Positions 1 through 6,837 of a stretch of DNA of 7,214 nucleotides are shown piece after piece. The DNA is from an uncultured Candidatus Udaeobacter sp. Lineage in GTDB: Bacteria; Verrucomicrobiota; Verrucomicrobiia; Chthoniobacterales; UBA10450. Each line of letters begins with the position of its first letter. Positions within the stretch are counted from its first letter, which is position 1. The translations under genes and the position numbers were made by a program. The stretch lies in assembly GCA_955652245.1 (NCBI GenBank), contig CATPAV010000031.1, positions 1-7,214 of the forward strand, written 5' to 3'. Under the pieces are notes generated by a model that saw only the letters and a list, made by a program, of their open reading frames with translations, made no database searches and was not told the DNA's origin.

Positions 1-1423
1 CATAAACCATCCCAGTGTTATACAAGTCTTCTCCTCCGGGACCGATCACGGACAATTTTATGTTGTGATGGAACTGGTCAATCACGGAAGTCTGGATGAT
101 CTTATCGAGCAGCGGAATCGGCTGTCGGAGGGGCAGGTGCTTGAATCCGGTATTCAAGTCGCAAAAGGACTGCGGGCGGCGCATCGCCAGGGTCTTATTC
201 ATCGGGATGTCAAGCCAGCCAATATTTTGTTTATAGATGAACAAACAGCGAAAATCAGCGACTTCGGTCTGGCGAGCGCCGCCGCGGGAGGAACTAAAAG
301 AGACGAGATTTGGGGCACACCATATTATGTCGCGCCGGAGCGATTAAACAACGGACCGGAAGATTTCCGCACTGACATCTACGGTCTCGGCGCAACGCTT
401 TTTCATGCCGTTGCAGGCAAGGCACCGATCGAGGGCGACACAAATTCTGCTGCTCTGCTGCTCGATTTAAAAAATCATCCACTCGATTTGCGCGCCATTG
501 CGCCGGATGTTTCTCAGCCGACAGCCACCGTTCTCGAGCGGATGATTGCGCCTGATCCCGCTCAGCGTTTTTCGTCTTACGACGAGTTGGTGTCAGAAAT
601 GGAGCACGCGCAGCACACTCTCAAGGGTCAGGAACATGTCGCTGTTGCGCGCGGGCGATGGCCGCGGTGGGCTTTGGCTGGTGTTGTTCTGTTCGTCATA
701 CTGGCGGCGATGGCAGCCCTCTTTTTTACTCGCAGACCGCGCGGGCATGTTGCGACCAGCGCATTGCCGAGTGCATCGGTTGCGTCGGTCAAACTCAGTG
801 CGAAGGACAAAAGCCCGGCGCATCGTGCGGTAAATCCACAACCAGCAGGTGTCGCTACCCGGGCGGAGAATGAAAAAGAGATTCTCGCACTTGAGGCCGG
901 TCCATGGAACGCAGCGCTTGCCAATTATAAAGAGCAGATCGCTCTTTATGATTTCGCCGCCGCTAAGGAGGCGATTAAGAATGTGCAATTGAGCGGCGCG
1001 TCGCTGAGACAGACGCAGGAGGCAACAGAAAAAAAAGCGCAATGGCTGATCGATTGGAAAAGCAACCTGATCGATGATATTAATCGCGCGCATTTTTCCG
1101 GCGCAATTTCAGACAGCAACGGGGCCAAATATACAGGCATAGCCGGCGCGACCGATCAGAGCCTTAGTTTGAAGCTTCCGTACGGCATCGCACGAGTTAC
1201 GTGGAGAGAACTTTCGCCGAAGACCCTGCTGGCGGTCTCTACTTCATTCGTCAAAGCAAACGCGCCCGACGCACCGGATCGACAGTGGCGCTGCGCAGCC
1301 TTTGCGAGTGAGTTCGGGCAAACGGAGGTTGCGCGACAATTGGCCGAGGCGGCCGCGAAGGTCAAATCCCAGTATGACGAGCAGATTTCGCAGCTCTTTC
1401 AGCCCCCTCCACAATTTCGTTAG
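1..1423 (+). CDS. Membrane-anchored Ser/Thr protein kinase (5' truncated by window edge)
   Basis: This is a Hanks-type Ser/Thr kinase that would phosphorylate protein Ser/Thr residues in the cytoplasm. The open frame runs to the left edge with the first full codon at position 2, and kinase-like sequence (HPSVIQVF, then YVVMELVNHGSL) precedes any start codon. The glycine-rich loop and ATP-binding Lys therefore lie outside the window. Visible motifs are the catalytic loop HRDVKPAN (from 200), DFG (260-268), and an activation segment ending GTPYYVAPE followed by DIYGLGATLF. The HRD Asp, loop Lys and Asn are all present, so it looks active, and the Arg before the catalytic Asp makes it an RD kinase. 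One membrane helix lies at about 668-730, followed by Arg residues. About 230 residues follow, predicted outside the cytoplasm. They include an Ala/Lys-rich helical stretch and a segment with PYGIARVTWRELSP that I cannot assign to a named domain. The next gene starts 194 bases downstream. Confidence 0.93.
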   Translation, partial: INHPSVIQVFSSGTDHGQFYVVMELVNHGSLDDLIEQRNRLSEGQVLESGIQVAKGLRAAHRQGLIHRDVKPANILFIDEQTAKISDFGLASAAAGGTKRDEIWGTPYYVAPERLNNGPEDFRTDIYGLGATLFHAVAGKAPIEGDTNSAALLLDLKNHPLDLRAIAPDVSQPTATVLERMIAPDPAQRFSSYDELVSEMEHAQHTLKGQEHVAVARGRWPRWALAGVVLFVILAAMAALFFTRRPRGHVATSALPSASVASVKLSAKDKSPAHRAVNPQPAGVATRAENEKEILALEAGPWNAALANYKEQIALYDFAAAKEAIKNVQLSGASLRQTQEATEKKAQWLIDWKSNLIDDINRAHFSGAISDSNGAKYTGIAGATDQSLSLKLPYGIARVTWRELSPKTLLAVSTSFVKANAPDAPDRQWRCAAFASEFGQTEVARQLAEAAAKVKSQYDEQISQLFQPPPQFR

Positions 1424-1617
1424 ACCAAAGATAGGCGGCTGAGTTTCTTGTCCGGTCGACATCTGTATTGAAGAAGACCGTCGATTTTGCTGGTGAAGCT
1501 CTGGATTGGGGCGAGATTTGCAGCTGGCTCGAGATGAACGAATTGTAAATTCGGGAGTCAGATTTAGACGAACCGTTGCCATAATCGATTTTGGCGCGAC
1601 CTTTTCGATTCGCGAGT

Positions 1618-3207
1618 ATGGAGCAAAACCCGCCGCCATTTCCTTCACCGGAAGAGCTGAGAACGAAGATCACGGAGTTTATGAAGTCAAACTTCGGCGA
1701 TCGCGGCTCCGTTGCGACTTTTGCCCAACCAGAGCCCGCTGCCGCGGACGAAGAGCCGCCACCGAGAACGAGCGGTGAAGAATTCGTTTTTAATTTTCTC
1801 CCGCGCGACATTAAAGCGCATCTCGACCGTTTTGTAATCAAACAGGATGAAGCCAAGAAGGTGCTCTCGATCGCGGTTTGCGATCATTACAATCACGCCA
1901 ATTATCTTCGCCGGCTTGAGAAGGAAGACGCAGCCCGGGCAGAGGAAACCGAATACGCAAAGCAAAATGTGATTCTGGTAGGGCCGACCGGCGTTGGGAA
2001 AACTTATCTGATCAAGCACATTGCCGAGCTCATCAAAGTTCCATTCGTAAAAGCGGACGCCACGAAGTTTAGCGAGACCGGTTACGTCGGCGGCGACGTG
2101 GAGGATCTCGTGCGCGAGCTTGTCCAGAAAGCAGATGGCGACGTCAACCTCGCGCAATTCGGAATTATCTATATCGATGAGATCGATAAGATTGCGTCGG
2201 CCTCAAATTTGATTGGTCGGGACGTGAGTGGACGCGGGGTTCAGACGACTTTGCTCAAGTTGATGGAAGAAACCGAGGTGCCGGTGCGAAGCATGAATGA
2301 TCTTCAGGCACAATTGCAGGCCGCTTTCGAATTCCAGAAACGTGGCAACGCCAAGCGGGAAACGATTAATACGCGACATATTCTTTTCGTGGTGAGCGGC
2401 GCGTTCGAACGATTGAAGCAGCAGGTCTCGCGGCGCATCTCACAGGGCCAGATCGGATTTAGCGCTGAGCCGGTAAAGGTGATGGACAACGAATTATTTC
2501 AATTCGTCACGACGCAGGATTTCGTCGAGTACGGATTTGAACCTGAATTCATCGGTCGTCTGCCAGTGCGCGTGGTCTGTGAAGACCTGGATGCTGGCGA
2601 TCTTTACAAGATCATGAAATTTTCCGAGGGCAGTTTGCTCCGGCAATACGAGCGCGCCTTTCGCGCCTACGGGATTGAGATTAGCTTTGATGATGAAGCG
2701 TTGCGGCTGATTGCCGACGCTGCGGCGAAAGAAAAAACCGGCGCACGCGGATTGTTGACCGTGTTCGAGAAGCTATTTCGCGATTACAAATATTACCTCG
2801 CCGGATCAGGTTTGAGCCAGTTGCGAGTTACGGCTGAGCTGGTGCGTGAGCCGAAGCGGGTGCTCGATCGGTTGATGGCCGAGGGACACAAGATCGAGGC
2901 GCAAACGCTCGAAGCCGGTGTGCGTCAATTCACCGAGAAATTCAAAAACGAGCATGGATTGAAGGTTATTTTCGATGAGACAGCAGTGCGGCGTTTGGTT
3001 GAACGGGCGCAAGCCGAGCGGATGACCATGACTGATCTTTGCGCCCATTTGTTTAAGGACTACCAATTTGGGTTGAATCTGATTAAAAAGAACACCGGTC
3101 GAAAAGAGTTTGTGCTTAATGCTGAGGCTATCGACGCGCCGGATAAATTTTTGAGCGACGTGGTGGTGCAATCGTACTATCCAGTTGCGGCGGCGCAAAA
3201 AGCCTGA
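1618..3207 (+). CDS. ClpX-like AAA+ unfoldase, no zinc finger, duplicated C-terminal domain
   Basis: This is an AAA+ ATPase of the ClpX type (529 residues), expected to form a cytoplasmic hexamer that unfolds proteins, perhaps for ClpP. Residues 1-70 are Pro/acid-rich with no Cys4 zinc-binding domain. The ClpX-like core starts near LPRDIKAHLD. Visible are Walker A GPTGVGKT (122-129), pore loop GYVG (155-158), Walker B IIYIDE (183-188), GRDVSGRGVQ, an IGF tripeptide (279-281) where ClpX docks ClpP, the box VII Arg finger in EFIGR (R314), and sensor 2 GAR (R377). The ClpX RKH-loop region is replaced by a longer stretch at about 224-253. Residues 342-430 form the usual small domain, and 436-520 repeat it in degenerate form. 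ATG 1618 was preferred over TTG 1591 because the family-like Pro-rich start follows it; neither has a clear ribosome binding site. The protein is longer than typical ClpX (about 420 residues) and is probably a paralogue rather than the housekeeping clpX. Confidence 0.9.
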   Translation: MEQNPPPFPSPEELRTKITEFMKSNFGDRGSVATFAQPEPAAADEEPPPRTSGEEFVFNFLPRDIKAHLDRFVIKQDEAKKVLSIAVCDHYNHANYLRRLEKEDAARAEETEYAKQNVILVGPTGVGKTYLIKHIAELIKVPFVKADATKFSETGYVGGDVEDLVRELVQKADGDVNLAQFGIIYIDEIDKIASASNLIGRDVSGRGVQTTLLKLMEETEVPVRSMNDLQAQLQAAFEFQKRGNAKRETINTRHILFVVSGAFERLKQQVSRRISQGQIGFSAEPVKVMDNELFQFVTTQDFVEYGFEPEFIGRLPVRVVCEDLDAGDLYKIMKFSEGSLLRQYERAFRAYGIEISFDDEALRLIADAAAKEKTGARGLLTVFEKLFRDYKYYLAGSGLSQLRVTAELVREPKRVLDRLMAEGHKIEAQTLEAGVRQFTEKFKNEHGLKVIFDETAVRRLVERAQAERMTMTDLCAHLFKDYQFGLNLIKKNTGRKEFVLNAEAIDAPDKFLSDVVVQSYYPVAAAQKA

Positions 3208-3213
3208 TTGCCA

Positions 3214-4461
3214 ATGAAACGGTCGCTGGTTACTACAGTCATCGTTGGCGTTGCTGTTGCCGGAATCGTCAGCGGACTGCATGCCAGTGGCTTGATCTTG
3301 CATTTTGAGCGGGCTGTGATCGAGCCTATTTCTGATTACATTAGGGCCACTAGAGTCGTCAGCGAGAAGTGGCAGTACGTCTTTGTCCCATTGCTCGCCC
3401 TTGGGGTCGCCTGGCTGGCCTTGACCAGTGTGTCGCGCCGCGGGATGCGTTGGTTATTTCTTGTTTTATTGATCGAATTGCTCGGCCTTTCCTGGGTCTG
3501 CTCGCTCTACCGGATTTTTTTCCAACCGTTACCCTCTGTTTTTGCGGTGCTCCTCGCATGGCTCGTGGCAGAGGGATGGGTTGTCTTTTTCAGGCGGGAC
3601 CGCCCGCATTGGTCCAAACCCTTCTTCGTTGGCCGATTGTCGAACAAAGAACTTCGTCGCCTCCTGGAAGGCGCAATTCCGTTCGATCCGCAACCAAGAG
3701 TGCACGAAGTGACCGTGGTTGCCTGCGACATTGCGAATAAGCACGGCCTCGCCGCGAGCTCAGAGCCCGCTGTCTTTGCCGAAGACACAGAAAAGTTCAT
3801 TTGTGACGTGGCCGACCGTCTCCTGGAAGCGGGCAGTTATATACAAGCCGCCGACGGCGAAGGCGTCGTTGCCATCTTCGGATTTCCTGATAGCAACGCC
3901 GAGCATGCTGACAAAGCCGTTCGGGTTGCCCTCGATTTGGTTCAGGGTTCTCGCGAGCGTCAGCAGAACAACGGCGAGACTTCTGGAAATTGCGATACTC
4001 ATATCGGCATCACCTCCGGCACGATAATTGTTGCACCGCTGAAAGCCGGCGAGCGCCCGGCGCTCTTAACCAGCGGCGAGCCGGTCGAGTTGGCGCGCAG
4101 AATGTGTGCCGCAAATCGTCTCTATGGCTCGCACATCCTGATTGGCACGCGCACTTTTGATCTGGCGAGCAAGGCAATTGTCGCGCGGCCGATTGATTTT
4201 CTTAAGGAAGCGGCTTCGCAAGATCGGCATGAAATTTACGAGCCGCTTTGGCTTGCCTCCGAGGCCAAGCCCGAACATATCGCGCGCCGGGACTTTTTCT
4301 GGAATGGCGTCGTGCTCTATCGAGAAAAACGTTGGGCGGAAGCGTACGCGGAATTCCAGAAGGCACGGGGATCGGATGACGAGAATGATGCTCCGTTACA
4401 ATTCTATTTGCGCCGGCTGGAGCCGCTCACGCTGAACCTCACGGAGTTGTCCTCCGACTAA
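3214..4461 (+). CDS. Membrane protein with degenerate class III adenylate cyclase domain
   Basis: This 415-residue protein has four predicted membrane helices (about 5-27, 55-74, 79-101, 106-126), a cytoplasmic class III nucleotide cyclase-type domain (about 164-345) and a C-terminal helical, TPR-like segment (356-402) like those trailing many bacterial cyclases. Fold markers are VTVVACDI (first metal Asp, D172), GEGVVAIFG (215-223), HADKAVRVAL and HIGITSG. Several catalytic positions differ from active enzymes. The second metal Asp is E216, the adenine-specifying Asp is E289, and the transition-state Asn is E292, while the catalytic Arg is kept (R296). I infer weak or no cyclase activity and perhaps a nucleotide-sensing or scaffold role. 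The helix arrangement resembles CHASE2-cyclase proteins, but only about 26 residues separate helices 1 and 2, so a full CHASE2 sensor is missing. The start ATG lies 6 bases after the unfoldase stop, so cotranscription is very likely. No clear ribosome binding site is seen. Confidence 0.82.
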   Translation: MKRSLVTTVIVGVAVAGIVSGLHASGLILHFERAVIEPISDYIRATRVVSEKWQYVFVPLLALGVAWLALTSVSRRGMRWLFLVLLIELLGLSWVCSLYRIFFQPLPSVFAVLLAWLVAEGWVVFFRRDRPHWSKPFFVGRLSNKELRRLLEGAIPFDPQPRVHEVTVVACDIANKHGLAASSEPAVFAEDTEKFICDVADRLLEAGSYIQAADGEGVVAIFGFPDSNAEHADKAVRVALDLVQGSRERQQNNGETSGNCDTHIGITSGTIIVAPLKAGERPALLTSGEPVELARRMCAANRLYGSHILIGTRTFDLASKAIVARPIDFLKEAASQDRHEIYEPLWLASEAKPEHIARRDFFWNGVVLYREKRWAEAYAEFQKARGSDDENDAPLQFYLRRLEPLTLNLTELSSD

Positions 4462-4475
4462 ACCTGCGCGCTCTT

Positions 4476-5081
4476 TTGAGAAAGACCGAATATCCGGCCG
4501 CGCTCCGGAATTTGATTGCGCAACTGCGACAAATGCCTGGCGTTGGACCTCGCTCGGCAGAACGCATTGCGCTTTGGATTGTGCGTACGCGGAATGATCA
4601 ACCGGAGCAGATTGCGGCCGCCATCAGTGACACTCGGCAATCTATTCATCCCTGCGCGCTTTGCGGATTCTTTACGATTGAAGACATCTGTCAGATTTGC
4701 GCGGATTCTTCGCGCTCAACCGAATTACTCTGCGTCGTCGAACAGCCCACCGACATTCTTCCCCTCGAGAAAACGAGCGCGTTCCGCGGCCGATATCACT
4801 CTCTCGGAGGAAAAATCTCGCCGCTCGATCACGTCGGCCCCGAAGATCTGCGAATCAAGGAATTGCTCGAGCGCCTCGATCGAGAAAGGATTTCTGAGAT
4901 TATTTTCGCTCTCCCTGCGGATGTCGAAGGCGAAGCGACCACGAATTATCTTGTCGATCTTTTGAAAGACAAGGCGATAACTTTGACGCGCATCGCCCGC
5001 GGCTTGCCGGCAGGCGCCGGCCTCGAATCGGTTGACGAGCTGACGCTTTATCAAGCGCTCTCGGGACGAACGAAGCTGTGA
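4476..5081 (+). CDS. recR: Recombination protein RecR
   Basis: RecR works with RecF and RecO to load RecA on SSB-coated gapped DNA during recombinational repair. The 201-residue length is normal for the family. In order there are the N-terminal YPAALRNLIAQL and helix-hairpin-helix QMPGVGPRSAER (19-30), a four-Cys zinc finger (C60, C63, C72, C75), and a Toprim domain starting LLCVVEQPTDI and including SPLDHVGP and ADVEGEATTNYL. The family C-terminal signature follows: RIARGLPAGAGLESVDELTL. No motif is missing. The best start is TTG at 4476, which puts the conserved YP near residue 6. The only in-frame alternative close by is a CTG at 4464, and no good Shine-Dalgarno sequence is present. The gene begins 14 bases after the cyclase-like gene, suggesting shared transcription and perhaps translational coupling. 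The frequent dnaX-ybaB-recR arrangement is absent here. Confidence 0.96.
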   Translation: MRKTEYPAALRNLIAQLRQMPGVGPRSAERIALWIVRTRNDQPEQIAAAISDTRQSIHPCALCGFFTIEDICQICADSSRSTELLCVVEQPTDILPLEKTSAFRGRYHSLGGKISPLDHVGPEDLRIKELLERLDRERISEIIFALPADVEGEATTNYLVDLLKDKAITLTRIARGLPAGAGLESVDELTLYQALSGRTKL

Positions 5082-5083
5082 TG

Positions 5084-5160
5084 GTCGAAGAGTTGAAGTG
5101 TTGAAGAGAGGAAGCGGATTACACGCGCGCTTTAACGCTTTAACTTTTCAACGCTTCAAC
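5084..5160 (+). repeat. Octamer repeat cluster with inverted halves (possible hairpin)
   Basis: The recR-lipA gap contains seven related 8-base units. Three on the left, head to tail, are GTCGAAGA, GTTGAAGT and GTTGAAGA (5084-5107). Four on the right, in the reverse-complement sense, are GCTTTAAC, GCTTTAAC, TTTTCAAC and GCTTCAAC (5129-5160). Left units two and three can pair with right units three and four: 5092-5108 against 5144-5160 makes a 17-bp stem with two G-U pairs and a loop of about 35 bases. There is no T-run after it, so it is not a classic intrinsic terminator. It might serve as a processing, transcript-stability or slippage-generated repeat element. Confidence 0.7.
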
Positions 5161-5180
5161 GGTGAGCTAACTTTGGCACA

Positions 5181-6071
5181 ATGTCCTGTGCGAAAATGGA
5201 TCCGACGCTCCACCAGGCACAGAAACCACCCTGGATCAAGGTGCGGTTGCCGTCGAACCCGGTTTTCTTTTCGACGAAAGCGCTTATTTCCGATTTGCGG
5301 CTGCATACGGTTTGCGAAAGCGCGCAGTGTCCGAATCGCTGGGAATGCTGGAGCCAGGGCACGGCCACGATGATGATCGCGGGGGATCGATGCACACGCG
5401 CCTGTGGATTTTGCGCGGTGACAACGGCGAAACCTTACGCGCTGGAAGAAGACGAACCACAACGCGTCGCCGAGGCGGTGCGTCGAATGAAATTGAAGCA
5501 CGTTGTCATTACTGCAGTTGCGCGTGATGATTTGAAGGATGGCGGCGCCGCTCATTTCGCGCGCACCATCAGCTCGATTCGTGAAATGGATCCTTCGGTG
5601 ATCGTCGAAGTCCTGGTTCCCGATTTTCATGCGCAGGATTGGTGTATCCAGATTGTGCTGGAGGCCGAGCCAGACATTTACAATCACAACATGGAAACCG
5701 TTGAGCGTTTGACTCCGCTCGTGCGCTCGCGCGCAAAATATCGCACTTCACTGCAAGTGTTGCGGCGTGCCAGGGAATTGTCGCGTAAAATTGTGACGAA
5801 GAGCGGTGTCATGCTCGGTCTCGGTGAGAAAGAGATTGAGGTTTTTCAGACGATGGACGACCTGCGTGAAGTGGGTTGCCAAGTTTTGACGATTGGTCAG
5901 TATTTACGTCCCACTCCGAAACATTTGCCGGTCGTCGAATACATCACGCCGGACCAATTCAATTACTACGGCAATATTGCTCGCCGAAAAGGATTCGAGC
6001 ACGTCGCTTCCGGCCCCCTTGTTCGCAGCTCTTACCACGCGGCGGATTTTCATCCGGTGGCTCGTCGATGA
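5181..6071 (+). CDS. lipA: Lipoyl synthase (radical SAM)
   Basis: LipA inserts two sulfur atoms at C6 and C8 of octanoyl groups bound to lipoyl domains (pyruvate and 2-oxoglutarate dehydrogenase E2, glycine cleavage H protein), using S-adenosylmethionine and two [4Fe-4S] clusters in the cytoplasm. The auxiliary-cluster Cys motif is CESAQCPNRWEC (C45, C50, C56), and the radical SAM motif is CTRACGFC (C71, C75, C78). Other family landmarks are TAVARDDLKDGG, YNHNMETV, KSGVMLGLGE, QYLRPTPKHLPV and the C-terminal RSSYHA, where one Ser (probably S284) ligates the auxiliary cluster. At 296 residues it is a usual length and looks intact. Two in-frame ATGs are possible (5181 and 5196). The longer is given, but neither has a strong ribosome binding site. 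It lies 99 bases after recR, across the octamer repeats, and its stop overlaps the next gene. No lipB is visible in this window. Confidence 0.97.
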   Translation: MSCAKMDPTLHQAQKPPWIKVRLPSNPVFFSTKALISDLRLHTVCESAQCPNRWECWSQGTATMMIAGDRCTRACGFCAVTTAKPYALEEDEPQRVAEAVRRMKLKHVVITAVARDDLKDGGAAHFARTISSIREMDPSVIVEVLVPDFHAQDWCIQIVLEAEPDIYNHNMETVERLTPLVRSRAKYRTSLQVLRRARELSRKIVTKSGVMLGLGEKEIEVFQTMDDLREVGCQVLTIGQYLRPTPKHLPVVEYITPDQFNYYGNIARRKGFEHVASGPLVRSSYHAADFHPVARR

Positions 6072-6772
6072 CGGAAGCGGACCAGAATCGTGTCGCACAA
6101 ATTCGCCTAAGCACCGCCGCGATTATTCCGGCGTACCGCGAAGAACAACATATCAGTGACGTTGTTCGTCGAACCCGTCAACAACTCGATCATGTCGTCG
6201 TAATCGATGATGGATCGAGCGATAACACTGCACGGTGCGCACGCGGAGCGGGCGCTGAAGTTATTGTTCATAGCCAAAACCGCGGCAAAGGCGAAGCGAT
6301 CAAGACAGGCTTGCGACACTGGATGGATCGACAATTCATACACGTGATCATTCTCGATGCCGATGGCCAACATCTGCCAGAAGAAATCGACCGTTTTATC
6401 GCGGGCGCCGCCCAGGCAGGAGATCGCAGCTTTTTTCTTGGCAATCGCATGAATAATCTGACCGGGATGCCGTTTGTTCGACGCGTCGTGAATCGGTACA
6501 TGAGCAATCGGATCAGCCGTATTTGTCGGCAAAAAATTCCCGACACCCAATGCGGTTTTCGCATGTTAGATCGACAATTGATCCCTCAGCTGCTCGACGG
6601 CGGCAACCGCTTCGATTACGAAACCGAAATGCTCGTCATCGCCAGTCGCAAAGGCTATCGAATCGAATCGGTGCCGATCACCACCATTTATTCAGACGAA
6701 GTGAGCAGCATTCACCCGGCACGCGACACCATCCGTTTCTTCAAAATGATGAGACGATATCGAAGAGTGTAG
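6068..6772 (+). CDS. Family 2 glycosyltransferase (polyprenyl-phosphate sugar transferase-like)
   Basis: This is a GT-A fold glycosyltransferase of family 2, 234 residues, similar in layout to the catalytic part of dolichyl/polyprenyl-phosphate mannose or glucose synthases, which transfer a sugar from a nucleotide sugar to a lipid carrier. It shows the nucleotide-binding start AAIIPAYREEQHI, VVVIDDGSSDNT (43-54), NRGKGEAIKTGL, the metal-binding DAD motif in ILDADGQH (D97, D99), then DTQCGFRMLD and FDYETEM. Donor and acceptor cannot be read from sequence. No membrane helices follow the catalytic domain, so it is probably soluble or peripherally membrane-bound, using the basic C-terminus (KMMRRYRR). 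Its ATG shares four bases (ATGA) with the lipA stop, which indicates cotranscription and translational coupling. The frame stays open to 5876, but the extra residues inside lipA do not resemble a glycosyltransferase, so the start at 6068 is favoured. Confidence 0.9.
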   Translation: MTEADQNRVAQIRLSTAAIIPAYREEQHISDVVRRTRQQLDHVVVIDDGSSDNTARCARGAGAEVIVHSQNRGKGEAIKTGLRHWMDRQFIHVIILDADGQHLPEEIDRFIAGAAQAGDRSFFLGNRMNNLTGMPFVRRVVNRYMSNRISRICRQKIPDTQCGFRMLDRQLIPQLLDGGNRFDYETEMLVIASRKGYRIESVPITTIYSDEVSSIHPARDTIRFFKMMRRYRRV

Positions 6773-6837
6773 TGACAAACGTGTCGTCCGCTTAGTGATT
6801 TCTGGATTCAAGGCCAACCGGCTTATAGCTATGAATA

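Noticed and set aside
593..1093. Long open frame on the minus strand inside the kinase gene
   Set aside because: No recognisable domain, unlikely composition, and fully covered by a well-supported plus-strand gene. The same applies to minus-strand frames at 1362-1856, 1687-2157, 2806-3303 and 5148-5687.
1540..1552. Small palindrome GAATTGTAAATTC as an operator
   Set aside because: Only 5 bp per arm in a single copy and far from a supported promoter; expected by chance.
1576..1604. Sigma-70 promoter before the unfoldase gene (TTGCCA as -35)
   Set aside because: No -10 element resembling TATAAT at 16-18 bases; the match is one box only.
1618..3207. Housekeeping clpX
   Set aside because: It lacks the zinc-binding domain, has a changed RKH region and an extra C-terminal domain, and is not next to clpP or tig, so no gene symbol was given.
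5092..5160. Intrinsic terminator for recR
   Set aside because: The stem is long and AT-rich with a loop of about 35 bases and is followed by GGTGAGCT rather than a T-run, so it is kept as a repeat hairpin only.
5876..6067. N-terminal extension of the glycosyltransferase into lipA
   Set aside because: The extra 64 residues resemble no glycosyltransferase start and lie within the conserved lipA C-terminus. ATG 6068 fits the family start.
6810..6826. Hairpin around GCCAACCGGC after the glycosyltransferase gene as a terminator
   Set aside because: The stem is about five base pairs including a wobble, with no T-run.
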